A DNA stretch of 59,905 nucleotides from Chloroflexota bacterium (GCA_016875635.1 VGPD01000009.1:1-59905), one strand, 5' to 3'; numbered from the stretch's first letter, positions 50,527-58,315 are shown. Notes: generated from the letters alone by a model not told the origin. Numbers and translations: made by a program.

Positions 50527-52176
50527 ATGACCGCCACCGAAGCGAACCCCGTCGTCGCCGCGCGCGCGCTCACGCAGGCCACACGGGCCGTCGTGGACGC
50601 CGCCGTGAAGCAGGGCGCGATCACCACGAAGAACGGCGCCACGATCGACGACCACCAGGTGCTCACGGAGCGGCTCGCCTACCTGGCGACGCAGATCCGC
50701 GCGGCGGAAGACCTCGTCGCCTACGCGGAGCGGATGACGGCCGCGGGGGACGGCGGGGCCGACCTGCAGTGCCGCCTCGCCCTCGCCTACGCCGCCGAGG
50801 TCGCGCACGCGACCCGCTCGCAGATGGAGGCTGGCTGGGACGACTTCAACATCACCGATGCCGACCTCGCGCCGCTCCAGGACGGTGAGGCACGCGCGGC
50901 GATCCGGCGCGGTCTCTCGGAGGAGGCGATCCGCGCGATCGGCCGGCAGATGATCGAGACCGGCGGCGTGAACAACTGCGAACTCGAGGACGAGGCGGCT
51001 GCGCTCACCCGCTCGCTCGCTCGCGACTTCGCGAAGGGGGTCGTCGCGCCGGTCGCGCAGGAGATCCACCGCCAGAACCTGCTGGTGCCGGACTCCCTGC
51101 TCAAGGCGTTCTCGGACCAGGGGTTCTTCGGCTCCTCGATCCCGGAGCAGTACGGCGGCACCGGCATGGGCGACCTGCCGATGATCATCATCACCGAGGA
51201 GCTGAGCGCGGTGTCGCTCGCCGCCGCGGGCTCGCTCTCGACGCGCCCCGAGATCCTGACGAAGGCGCTGCTGGCGGGCGGCACGGACGAGCAGCGCGAG
51301 TACTGGCTGCCGCGGATCGCGGCGGGCGAGGAACTCGTCGCGATCGCGGTGACGGAGCCGAATGTCGGATCGGACGTCGCGGGGCTGCAGACGAAGGCGG
51401 AGCCGGCGGAGCACAACGGCGTGCGCGGCTGGCGGATCAACGGCGCGAAGGCATGGAGCACGTTCTCCGGCCGCGCGACGATCCTCGCGCTGCTGGCGCG
51501 CACCGACCCGGACCCCGCGTCCGGCTCGCGCGGGCTCTCGCTGTTCATCGTGCCGAAGCCGGCGTACGACGGCCACGCGTGGCGCTACGAGCAGCCGGAG
51601 GGCGGCGTGATCTCGGGCACCGCGAACCCGACGCCGGGCTACCGCGGGATGCACTCGTTCACGCTGGCGATCGACAACCTCTTTGTGCCGCACACGAACC
51701 TCGTGGGCGGGAACACGGGGATCAACAAGGGGTTCTACCTGCAGATGGGCGGCTTCGCCGCGGGCCGTCTGCAGACGGGCGGCCGCGCCACCGGCGTCGC
51801 GCAGGCGGCGCTGGAGAAGGCGTGCCAGTACGTGGTGCAGCGCAGCCAGTTCGGCCTGCCGCTCGCCGAGTACCAGCTGACCCAGTACAAGATCGGCCTG
51901 ATGGCGGTGCACATCGCGGCGGCGCGCCAGGCGACGTACGCCTCGGCGCGCACGTTCGACACGCGCGCGGTGGAGCCGTCGATGGCGAAGCTGCTGTCGT
52001 GCGACATCGCGGGCGAGGTGACACGCGAGGCGCAGTTGCTGCACGGCGGCTGGGGCTACTCGGAGGAGGACCCGATCTCGCGCTACGTGGTGGACGCGCT
52101 TGTGCTCCCGATCTTCGAGGGCGTGAAGCCGACGCTTGAACTGAAGGTGATCGGCCGCGCGATTTTCGGGGGATAG
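50527..52176 (+). CDS. mcd: (2S)-methylsuccinyl-CoA dehydrogenase-like acyl-CoA dehydrogenase
   Basis: 549 residues, longer than ordinary acyl-CoA dehydrogenases (about 380) because of a 150-residue N-terminal helical extension, as in Mcd. The ACAD core begins about residue 160: GFFGSSIPEQYGGTGMGDLPMIIITEEL, AVTEPNVGSDVAGLQTKA, INGAKAWSTFSGRATI, GYRGMHSFTLAIDNLFVP, AGRLQTGGRATGVAQAALEKACQYV and a C-terminal LHGGWGYSEEDPISRYVVDALVLPIFEG. Starts 48 bp after mch. Expected reaction: methylsuccinyl-CoA to mesaconyl-CoA. An ordinary ACAD with a long extension remains possible. Confidence 0.75.
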   Translation: MTATEANPVVAARALTQATRAVVDAAVKQGAITTKNGATIDDHQVLTERLAYLATQIRAAEDLVAYAERMTAAGDGGADLQCRLALAYAAEVAHATRSQMEAGWDDFNITDADLAPLQDGEARAAIRRGLSEEAIRAIGRQMIETGGVNNCELEDEAAALTRSLARDFAKGVVAPVAQEIHRQNLLVPDSLLKAFSDQGFFGSSIPEQYGGTGMGDLPMIIITEELSAVSLAAAGSLSTRPEILTKALLAGGTDEQREYWLPRIAAGEELVAIAVTEPNVGSDVAGLQTKAEPAEHNGVRGWRINGAKAWSTFSGRATILALLARTDPDPASGSRGLSLFIVPKPAYDGHAWRYEQPEGGVISGTANPTPGYRGMHSFTLAIDNLFVPHTNLVGGNTGINKGFYLQMGGFAAGRLQTGGRATGVAQAALEKACQYVVQRSQFGLPLAEYQLTQYKIGLMAVHIAAARQATYASARTFDTRAVEPSMAKLLSCDIAGEVTREAQLLHGGWGYSEEDPISRYVVDALVLPIFEGVKPTLELKVIGRAIFGG

Positions 52177-52226
52177 TCCTTCGAATTTTTCTGGGCGTCC
52201 CCGGAAAGACATGTGACAAGAACAGA

Positions 52227-52242
52227 TGTTCCACGTGAAACA
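52227..52242. promoter_or_regulatory. parS-like centromere site
   Basis: TGTTCCACGTGAAACA matches the ParB/Spo0J-binding parS consensus TGTTNCACGTGAAACA at all 16 positions counting the free one, with the CACGTG core. It lies 50 bp downstream of mcd in gene-free DNA. A 16-bp match is not expected by chance in 60 kb. parS sites usually cluster near the replication origin, so this window may be origin-proximal. Confidence 0.75.
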
Positions 52243-52310
52243 GGCGCGGTAGATTCGATCTGCGTTCTGGAGACCGGGCGCGCGCCTCGATCGGGCTTCC
52301 CGGGCGGGCG

Positions 52311-52399
52311 TGCCAGATCGGCATCGTTGAGCCTCGGCGGCTCAGATCGTCGACGTTTCACGGTGTGCCAGATGGGTGTAGTTGAGCCGGTTCGGCTCA
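52311..52399. repeat. Pair of imperfect direct repeats with small hairpins
   Basis: Two 34-nt units (52311-52344, 52366-52399) are 26/34 identical and start 55 bp apart. Each contains the same stem TGAGCC/GGCTCA around a different 5-nt loop. They lie with the parS-like site in the gene-free stretch 52177-52506. No further copies were noticed. Confidence 0.6.
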
Positions 52400-52506
52400 A
52401 GGTTGTTTCGTCGTGGGCGCGCATATAACGGAGGTCTTGAGACAGATCGGGGTTGGAGGTTGGAGCGGGGCCTTGCTTTGGTATCGTTGTACGAACGGGG
52501 TGCCGC

Positions 52507-52779
52507 ATGCCAGCAGTCGTCTCACCAGCACTCGCCGCAGCCGAGCGGGAACTGCTCGCCCTTCTTCACGCCGATGCCCGTCTGAGTTCCATCCGGCCTG
52601 ACGTGGAGTACCCGCACGAGCAAGGCGAGGAGATGGGGCTCGGCGTTTGGGTCAACATCGACGGTGACGCTGAGATGGCGGAGCAGGTGTCCGACGACCT
52701 CTACGATCTCGCGGCGGAGGTGGAGCGCCGTCACGGGTTGCGGTCTCACACCATCGGCATCGTCGTCCTCTGGGTTTAG
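52507..52779 (+). CDS. Small acidic protein paired with HEPN gene (putative antitoxin)
   Basis: 90 residues from ATG 52507. No nucleotidyltransferase GSxxxxD motif. Acidic C-terminal half (NIDGDAEMAEQVSDDLYDLAAEVERRHGLRSHTIGIVVLWV) with a beta-alpha-beta feel. Seven bp before the HEPN gene start, so coexpressed. Its place matches the small partner genes that precede HEPN toxins; antitoxin role is inferred from position only. Confidence 0.5.
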   Translation: MPAVVSPALAAAERELLALLHADARLSSIRPDVEYPHEQGEEMGLGVWVNIDGDAEMAEQVSDDLYDLAAEVERRHGLRSHTIGIVVLWV

Positions 52780-52785
52780 TCGCCC

Positions 52786-53121
52786 TTGGAACCTCAGGAT
52801 TTCTTTGTCACGGCTGCGGCGATTGAGGCGCAGCTTCCGTCGTCCGAGGCGAATTCAAGGGCAGTGGTAAATCGTCTCTACTACGGCTGCCACCATGAAG
52901 CGGCTCGGTACCTCGGGTACCTGGGGAGCCGTACGCCCGGTCATCTCTCGGTGATCGAGGAGCTTTCGAGTCGTGTGCCTCGCGCGAGCGACGACCTCCG
53001 GGTGCTTCGATCAATGCGCGAGGATGCCGACTGCCGGCTCGCGACTGAGTGGCCAGTCGCGCGTTCGCTTGTGGCACGTGCACGTGCGGATCGGCTACGA
53101 GCGCTGATCGGGACGCAGTAG
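52786..53121 (+). CDS. HEPN-domain-like protein
   Basis: 111 residues from TTG 52786 (6 bp after the upstream stop). SRAVVNRLYYGCHHEAARYL resembles the HEPN signature SRAxxRAYYAxxHAARALL, and the C-terminal VLRSMREDADCRLATEW fits the LRxxADY tail. HEPN domains are four-helix bundles found in RNase toxins (with MNT antitoxins) and in phage defence. The R-x4-6-H catalytic pattern could be RLYYGCHH, but this is uncertain. The 3' end overlaps the convergent gene by 27 bp. Confidence 0.6.
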   Translation: MEPQDFFVTAAAIEAQLPSSEANSRAVVNRLYYGCHHEAARYLGYLGSRTPGHLSVIEELSSRVPRASDDLRVLRSMREDADCRLATEWPVARSLVARARADRLRALIGTQ

Positions 53122-53919
53122 GCGGCGGGCCATCGAAGCAAGTTGGTCGATCTCCGCGTACCAGTTGTGATTCGAAGGTTTGCGGAGAAACGGAAAGCCC
53201 ACGACGGGCACCAAGCACCCAGCTCCCTCGTACCGGCCCTCCTTGTGCCAGAGCGTGTGCTCGGGCCGGCGGACTGACGCGTATCGCCGTTCTTCGAGGC
53301 TGACGCGATCTCGTTCGAGACGTTCGAAGTCGTCCAGTGCCGGGCGACCGTTCACGAGGATGAACGCCGGTGATGCCTGCTCGATGAGGACGCGCCTGAC
53401 GCGAGCCGCGAGTTGGAATCCGAGGTCATCGTCCGCGAGTGTCGAGAGCGCGGGGCCGGTGAAGGTGAACTGTCGCGAGGCGTAGGGGCACAGCTCGACG
53501 AAGATCATTCGAGTGGACGTGAACTCAGACTCATTCGTCGGGCCGGTGGGGACGCCGATCGCGTGCGAGGCGAGTCGCACCAACGGGCGGTAGAAGCGGG
53601 GCGTCCACCAATCCCGGTTGAGAAACCGCCAGTGGTCCCAGTAGGACTGGCGCGTGTAGTGCTGCGCGCGATGCCAGCCTTCGTCCTCTTCGCGGCGAGC
53701 CTGGTTCAGAGAGATCACCAGCACCCACTCGCCGGGGCGGAGTCCTTCAACGTCACCGACGAACCACGCGGGAGGCAGACCCGGAGCCGGCAGTCCGAAC
53801 TCATCGCGGCCGGTCAGACCGAGTCGCTCGTTCAGGCGGCGGACATGACTGTCCCAGTCGAAACCGAAGTGGTCGTTATGCAGTTCACGCAGGCTCTGTG
53901 CCCACGGGGTCGTCATCAC
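53095..53919 (-). CDS. Uncharacterised protein, possibly uracil-DNA-glycosylase-fold
   Basis: 274 residues from ATG 53919. Blocks that look structural are LPPAWFVGDVEGLRPGEWVLVISLNQ (near 50-75), YWDHWRFLNRDWW, MIFVELCPYASRQF, ASPAFILVNGRPALDDFERL and a tail GFPFLRKPSNHNWYAEI. The VLVISLNP-like, ELCPYAS and FILVNGRPAL blocks are reminiscent of the UDG-like fold, but I cannot see the catalytic residues of known families. Convergent with the HEPN gene (27-bp overlap). Function unknown. Confidence 0.55.
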   Translation of the reverse strand: MMTTPWAQSLRELHNDHFGFDWDSHVRRLNERLGLTGRDEFGLPAPGLPPAWFVGDVEGLRPGEWVLVISLNQARREEDEGWHRAQHYTRQSYWDHWRFLNRDWWTPRFYRPLVRLASHAIGVPTGPTNESEFTSTRMIFVELCPYASRQFTFTGPALSTLADDDLGFQLAARVRRVLIEQASPAFILVNGRPALDDFERLERDRVSLEERRYASVRRPEHTLWHKEGRYEGAGCLVPVVGFPFLRKPSNHNWYAEIDQLASMARRLLRPDQRS

Positions 53920-53938
53920 TCGTGGTTCCGATGACCGC

Positions 53939-54862
53939 CTACGTCCGCGGGCCCTCGGGCCAGTGCTCCTGCTGCCACTGGCGGCGCTGCTCGGCGTTGA
54001 CGAAGCGGCCGTCGCGCCAGGCGAGGGCTTCCTTGAGGCCCTGCTCGTTGTTGCGGGTGCGCCATTCGTCCATGCCGGGGGAGGTGTGCATGCGGGCGTC
54101 GATCTCGGCGGCGAGGCGCTGCATGGTGCGCGCGCCCATGAGTTCGAGAGCGAGGTTCACCGATCGTTTGTTCCCGGCGAGCATGTCGGGGTGGATCATC
54201 GCCATGCGGTCGGCGATCTCCTCGACGGTCTCGGTGAGCTGGTCGCTGGGGACGGCTTTCCAGACGAGGCCGATGCGCTCGGCCTCGGCGCCGCTGATGA
54301 ATTCGCCGGTGAGGAGCATGTACTTCGCCCACTGGGGGCCGACGTGGTAGGTCCACATGTGCGCGGGCGGGCCGCCCATCGCTCGGACGGGCGGGAAGCC
54401 GATGCGGGCGTCCTGGTCGGCGACGACGATGTCGCAGAGGAAGACGAGGTCGGTGCCGCCGGCGACGCAGAAGCCGTGGACCTGGCCGATGACGGGTTTG
54501 TGGATGTCGAAGATGGCCATGCGGTCGCGCTGGGCTTCTTCCATGCGCCAGACGTCGTCGTCGAAGGTCTGGTTCTTGCGGTAGACGTCGGCGTACGGGT
54601 TGGCTTCGGCGGTGGATTCGCCGCTGAGGCGTCGTTCGGGTGTGAGGTCGTAGCCGGCGCAGAAGGAGCGGCCGGCGCCTCGGAGGATGATGGAGTGGAC
54701 GCGGGTGTCGCGGTCGGCGTCCCAGAGGGCGTGCCGGAGTTCGGCCTGGAGTTGTGCCGAGAGGGCGTTGAGTTTTTCGGGGCGGTTGAGGGTGATGCGG
54801 GCGCGGCCGCGTTCTTTCTCGACGATGATCGTTTCGTAGTCGGTCGGCTGGTTGTCGGGCAC
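53939..54862 (-). CDS. Enoyl-CoA hydratase/isomerase family protein
   Basis: 307 residues from GTG 54862, chosen because GGAGG lies 6-7 bp upstream; a longer frame continues to 55054. Crotonase motifs: GRARITLNRPEKLNALSAQLQAEL, SIILRGAGRSFCAGYDL (oxyanion hole), KPVIGQVHGFCVAGGTDLVFLCDIVVAD (second oxyanion-hole Gly), FPPVRAMGGPP with the probable catalytic acid region, and the ISGAEAERIGLVWKAVP loop. Longer than typical 260-residue hydratases owing to a central insertion near residues 75-110. Its substrate is unknown. Confidence 0.88.
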   Translation of the reverse strand: MPDNQPTDYETIIVEKERGRARITLNRPEKLNALSAQLQAELRHALWDADRDTRVHSIILRGAGRSFCAGYDLTPERRLSGESTAEANPYADVYRKNQTFDDDVWRMEEAQRDRMAIFDIHKPVIGQVHGFCVAGGTDLVFLCDIVVADQDARIGFPPVRAMGGPPAHMWTYHVGPQWAKYMLLTGEFISGAEAERIGLVWKAVPSDQLTETVEEIADRMAMIHPDMLAGNKRSVNLALELMGARTMQRLAAEIDARMHTSPGMDEWRTRNNEQGLKEALAWRDGRFVNAEQRRQWQQEHWPEGPRT

Positions 54863-54957
54863 GATGCACCTCCGCGCTGCGCCGCGCCTGTTCGGCGTGG
54901 CGGTGCGTTTCATATCACTCGCGGGAGGTGTCGTGTGGGGTGACCGCGAGGTGCATG

Positions 54958-55212
54958 CGTGAGGCCCGTACCGCCGTCGCGGTGCGACGAGCGGCCCATC
55001 CCCCTGCCCCCTTCCCTCGGGGAATGGGGTTCGAGATCTGTGGTCACCCCACACCCCCCGGCCCCCTCGCCCCTCGAGTGGCGAGGGGGAGGTTCAGGAT
55101 CCGGGTCCTACGCGGGCGTCCTCATTGAGGGCGAGTCGCCGCCGTGGTGAACGCGATGGTTGGGCGTGAGGCTCGTGCCGCCGTCGCAGTGCGACTAGCG
55201 GCACGCCTCACG
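54958..55212. repeat. Intergenic hairpin-rich region with REP-like direct repeats
   Basis: Gene-free from 54863 to 55218. Two imperfect copies of a 43-48-bp element (54958-55000 and 55165-55212) share GTGAGGC-CGT-CCGCCGTCGC-GTGCGAC. The second copy folds into a long hairpin: GTGAGG with CCTCAC, CGTGCCGC with GCGGCACG and GTCGC with GCGAC. Between them is another perfect hairpin with 10-bp arms, CCCCCTCGCC / GGCGAGGGGG, at 55062-55089. The second copy lies directly downstream of arsM and may end its transcript. Confidence 0.6.
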
Positions 55213-55218
55213 TTTTCG

Positions 55219-56073
55219 CTAGCAGCATTCCTTGCCGTCGACGCCGCAGCAGTCGGCGGTGTCGAGGCCGGCGGGGGCGAGGAATTCGATGAACTGGCCG
55301 CCCTTGAGGAAGGGCATGCCGGTGTTCGCGCCGCCGGGGCGGCGCGCGTTGATCAGCGCGCTCGCCCAGGCTGCCTCGCCGCCACCGGTGATCGAGACCT
55401 CCACGTCAGTGAAGCCGGCGGCGCGGAGGCGGGCGGCGTAGTCGCTGTGCAGCAGCGCTCCGGACTTGCAGCCGGACCACAGGTCGAGGTCGGCGTGCTC
55501 GGCGTCGGAGACATCCCGTAGCAGCACGACATCCGACACCTGGAAGCGACCGCCGGGGCGGAGGACGCGGAACGCCTCGCCGAAGACGGCGTCCTTGTCG
55601 GTCGAGAGGTTGATGACGCAGTTCGAGATGATCACGTCGACGGAGGCGTCGTCGACGGGGAGCTGCTCGATCACGCCGCGGCGGAACTCGACGTTGGTGG
55701 CGCCGACCTTCGCGCGGTTCTGCTCGGCGAGCGACAGCATGTCGTCGGTCATGTCGATGCCGATGACGCGGCCGGTGGGGCCGACCTGCTGGGCGGAGAG
55801 GAAGCAGTCGAGCCCGGAGCCGGAGCCGAGGTCGACGACGGTCTCGCCGGGCTGGAGTCCGGCGATGGCGACGGGGTTGCCGCAGCCGTAGGAGACGACG
55901 GTGTCGGGCATGCCATCGGTGGTGTCGTAGAAGCGGGACTTCACGCCGGCGGCGCGTTCGCCCGGCGCCTGCGCGGCGACCTCGCGTGCGCGTGCGCCAT
56001 AGGCCTCGCGGACCGCGGTGCGGACGTCGTCGTCGCCCTGGGTGGGGTTCTGGGTGTCAGTCTTGCTGGTCAT
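55219..56073 (-). CDS. arsM: Arsenite methyltransferase (ArsM/AS3MT)
   Basis: 284 residues from ATG 56073 with GGGAG upstream. SAM motif I is [18 protein letters not shown]. Conserved cysteines for As(III) binding appear in [22 protein letters not shown] and [16 protein letters not shown], the three-Cys pattern of ArsM. C-terminal tail [10 protein letters not shown] adds further thiols. Converts arsenite to methylated, volatile arsenicals using SAM and thiols. arsR lies 54 bp upstream on the same strand. Confidence 0.92.
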   Translation of the reverse strand: MTSKTDTQNPTQGDDDVRTAVREAYGARAREVAAQAPGERAAGVKSRFYDTTDGMPDTVVSYGCGNPVAIAGLQPGETVVDLGSGSGLDCFLSAQQVGPTGRVIGIDMTDDMLSLAEQNRAKVGATNVEFRRGVIEQLPVDDASVDVIISNCVINLSTDKDAVFGEAFRVLRPGGRFQVSDVVLLRDVSDAEHADLDLWSGCKSGALLHSDYAARLRAAGFTDVEVSITGGGEAAWASALINARRPGGANTGMPFLKGGQFIEFLAPAGLDTADCCGVDGKECC

Positions 56074-56126
56074 TGGAGGCTCCCTGTCGGTGCGTGTGGT
56101 CGTGGGCTCGGGATTGGTGGCGTGGT

Positions 56127-56432
56127 TCAGAAGCAGGCGCGGGCCTCGATCCGCTCGATCGCCTGGCGGAGGGTGGCGAGGGCGTCCGGGTCGAGGCAGT
56201 AGCAGCGGTTGGGGCCGTCGACGCTGCCGCGGACGAGGCCGGCCTCGCGGAGGACGCGCAGGTGCTCGGAGACAGTGGGCTGGGCGACCGGGAGTTCGAT
56301 GACGAGGTCGCCGACGACGCATTCGCCGCGCTCGGCGAGCGACTGGACGATGCGGAAGCGGACGGGGTTGGCGAGCGCGCGGAACAGTTCGACGGCGCGG
56401 GCCTCGTCGGTGGTCTGGGTGACGGTCTTCAT
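56127..56432 (-). CDS. arsR: ArsR/SmtB-family metalloregulator
   Basis: 101 residues from ATG 56432. Winged helix with [23 protein letters not shown] and recognition helix [20 protein letters not shown]. The usual ELCVC thiols of E. coli-type ArsR are absent (ELPVAQ). Cysteines are instead at CVV (residue about 38) and in the C-terminal NRCYCLD and RACF, resembling ArsR types with C-terminal As(III) sites. Upstream TTGACA and a palindromic operator fit autorepression; arsM is the target. Confidence 0.9.
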   Translation of the reverse strand: MKTVTQTTDEARAVELFRALANPVRFRIVQSLAERGECVVGDLVIELPVAQPTVSEHLRVLREAGLVRGSVDGPNRCYCLDPDALATLRQAIERIEARACF

Positions 56433-56484
56433 GGGGGCGGCCTTCGGGTGGCAGGACGGTGCCTTCGCGGCATTGCCTTTTCTC

Positions 56485-56506
56485 GATATCGGAATTATCC
56501 GATATC
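56485..56506. promoter_or_regulatory. Palindromic ArsR operator overlapping the arsR promoter
   Basis: Arms GATATCGG and CCGATATC around AATTAT, lying between a TTGACA -35 (56512-56507, minus strand) and the candidate -10 at 56489-56484. The palindrome fills the promoter spacer, so repressor binding would block RNA polymerase. 53 bp before the arsR start. Confidence 0.7.
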
Positions 56507-56610
56507 TGTCAAGGGTGTGTCGAGGGTGAGCCATGTCATGGTGACGCGGATCGCCGGGCCAGCACTGGAGCTGCTGGTAGGTTGTGATCGATGTCCGTGG
56601 AGGTGACGGG

Positions 56611-56799
56611 ATGGCGTCGCGTCAGTCGCAGGCCAACGAACCGGGTCGGGTGGGCGCCCCTGCGGAGCGCCGCATAGCGATGCGACGGGCGGCACTCGCT
56701 CGTGCTCAGGCCGTGGTGACGGAGGTGACACAGGGGCGTCGGTCGCTCGCCGGTGAGTTGATCAGGGCGCGGCGTGCTGCGGTGCGCGCGGATGAGTGA
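56611..56799 (+). CDS. Small basic hypothetical protein
   Basis: 62 residues from ATG 56611 with GGAGGTGACGGG upstream. Basic, almost all helical: APAERRIAMRRAALARAQAVVTEVTQG and RRSLAGELIRARRAAVRADE. The C-terminal helix resembles that of small antitoxins, but no partner gene is present. Good ribosome site supports it being real. Confidence 0.4.
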   Translation: MASRQSQANEPGRVGAPAERRIAMRRAALARAQAVVTEVTQGRRSLAGELIRARRAAVRADE

Positions 56800-56908
56800 T
56801 GGATCCTCGGGCTTCCGATGGACGTGGTGGTTATGCGGTAGGCCGCCAGCCGATCGGGGCGCCGTACAATCCCGCGACGCCGGCAGTCCGGCGTGAGAGG
56901 AAAGTGCG

Positions 56909-57766
56909 ATGGCGGAGCGGCTGAACAGCGTGATCCGGGTGCTGGAGCAGGGCGGGACGGCGCTGGCCTCGTTCGCGTCGCCGGACATCGGGACGGCGAC
57001 GGAGATCGCGACGGCGGACTATGACGGCGTGGTGTACGAGATGGAGCACAACCCGTACGACAACGGGCAGCTCCGGCACGCGCTGCAGTACATGCTCAAC
57101 CGAAGCCAGATCGCGAAGAGCGGATCGATCGTCTCGCGTCCGACGCCGCTCGTGCGGATCCCACCGAACGGCGGGGAGATGAGCCAGTGGCACGCGAAGC
57201 AGGTGCTGGACTCCGGCGTGTACGGCGTGCTCTGGCCGCACGTCAGCACCGTTGAGGAGGCGTACAACGCCGTCGCAGCCTGTCGCTATCCGCGCCCCGA
57301 GGACGCCCCGCGGCTAGAGCCTCGCGGGATCCGGGGCGACGCGCCGGGGGCCGCCGCCCGCTACTGGGGGCTGACGCAGCAGGAGTACTACCAGCGCGCC
57401 GACGTGTGGCCGCTCAACCCGGACGGCGAGATCCTCGCGATGATCATGTGCGAGGACGTGCGGGCGATCGACAACCTGCCGCGGATGTTGAAGGAGGTCA
57501 CCGGCATCGGCGTCGTGGTGATCGGGGAGGGCGACCTCTCGCAGAACCTCGGCTATCCGCGGCAGTACGAGCACCCGGTGGTGCGGGAGGCGATGGCGAC
57601 GATCCTCAGGACGTGCCAGGAGGCCGGTGTAGCGTGTGGGCACCCGCACGTCGACGCGCAGAACGTGGGGTGGGTGGTGGAGCAGGGGTTCCGCTTCCTG
57701 ATGGCGGCGCCGACGCGGTCGTACGCGGCGCTCAACGAGGCGAAGCGGCTCACGGGCCGCGCCTGA
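56909..57766 (+). CDS. HpcH/HpaI aldolase-lyase family protein
   Basis: 285 residues from ATG 56909 with GAGAGGAAA upstream. Class II pyruvate-aldolase-like barrel: GTALASFASPDIGTATEI, DYDGVVYEMEHNPYD (metal Glu), SGSIVSRPTPLVRIP (Arg), KQVLDSGVYGVLWPHVSTVEEA, MIMCEDVRAIDNLP (Glu), VVIGEGDLSQNLGY (Asp) and GVACGHPHVDAQN. A 40-residue insertion (about 130-170, RYPRPEDAPRLEPRGIRG) is present. Cleaves 4-hydroxy-2-oxo acids or acyl-CoA-type aldols; with mch/mcd some kilobases away a malyl-CoA-like cleavage is conceivable, but not specific. Confidence 0.85.
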   Translation: MAERLNSVIRVLEQGGTALASFASPDIGTATEIATADYDGVVYEMEHNPYDNGQLRHALQYMLNRSQIAKSGSIVSRPTPLVRIPPNGGEMSQWHAKQVLDSGVYGVLWPHVSTVEEAYNAVAACRYPRPEDAPRLEPRGIRGDAPGAAARYWGLTQQEYYQRADVWPLNPDGEILAMIMCEDVRAIDNLPRMLKEVTGIGVVVIGEGDLSQNLGYPRQYEHPVVREAMATILRTCQEAGVACGHPHVDAQNVGWVVEQGFRFLMAAPTRSYAALNEAKRLTGRA

Positions 57767-57886
57767 GCGCTCATCGGGTGAAGTGGTACGTGAAGGTGGC
57801 GTTGAGGATCGCTACCAGCGGTTCGAGTCGGGGGAGCTGTACGACTTCGCGAATTCCCCGGCCCACACGGAGCCGGCCATGACCTC

Positions 57887-58042
57887 TCAGCCGACCTCTT
57901 CGCTCGTCGCGCTGGCGGAAGGCGCGATCGTGAAGAAGGCGGCGAGGAGCGCGTCCACGCCTCGGACGGCGGCCCAGAGGCTTCGAGCGGTACCACGTGC
58001 GGCGACACGGATCGCTGTCCCCATGACGGTGTGAGCGGTCAT
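57887..58042 (-). CDS. Possible small membrane-associated peptide
   Basis: 51 residues from ATG 58042, with one hydrophobic stretch LWAAVRGVDALLAAFFTIAPSA. No ribosome site. Lies just downstream of the DUF2164 pseudogene on the same strand. An open frame of this length is common by chance in GC-rich DNA, so this is a weak call. The rest of 57767-58066 shows nothing recognisable. Confidence 0.2.
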   Translation of the reverse strand: MTAHTVMGTAIRVAARGTARSLWAAVRGVDALLAAFFTIAPSASATSEEVG

Positions 58043-58066
58043 GCGAGAAAGTCTACGGCCGGGCGT

Positions 58067-58315
58067 CTACCGCCAGGCCATGCGCTTGAAGGATTCGAAG
58101 TTGACCTCGAAGGCGTCGGGGAGTTCGCGGGTGGTGCGCTGCGCCTAGGCGACGCCGCGGTTGTAGTGGAGCGAGGCAATCTGTTCCTCGATGGTGTCGA
58201 AGAGCAGGCGGACGGCGAGGTCGCCCCATTCCTCGTCGCGTTCGCGTCGGAGGTAGGTGGCGAGGCGGTGGATCGCCTGGTCGCGTTCGTCCTTGTCGAG
58301 TTTGTAGGGTTACAT
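58067..58315 (-). pseudogene. DUF2164 family protein interrupted by two stop codons
   Basis: Read from ATG 58315 the second codon is TAA and codon 57 is TAG. Ignoring them, the 82-residue product gives YKLDKDERDQAIHRLATYL, RDEEWGDLAVRLLFDTIEEQ, IASLHYNRGVA and FEVNFESFKRMAWR, matching DUF2164 (L-x-x-E-R-x-x-x-I, dlA-x-x-LLdfi, YNqGv). Both lesions are single-base-type, one at the usual conserved Asp after GVA. It is either a decayed gene or carries sequence errors. Confidence 0.75.

Noticed and set aside
49261-52212. A 983-codon open frame on the minus strand, antisense to mch and mcd
   Set aside because: Arg/Val/Asp-rich translation with no motifs, created by the high GC at third positions of the real plus-strand genes.
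52227-52260. The parS-like region as the start of a small gene
   Set aside because: Only a short frame with no ribosome site; the exact parS match explains the sequence better.
57800-57850. A possible second tRNA T-arm (GGTTCGAGTC)
   Set aside because: No complementary T-stem, anticodon or acceptor arm is present around it.
58067-58315. Alternative genetic code or stop readthrough in DUF2164
   Set aside because: The two stops are of different type (TAA and TAG), one is at codon 2, and all other genes here use TAA, TAG and TGA as normal stops.
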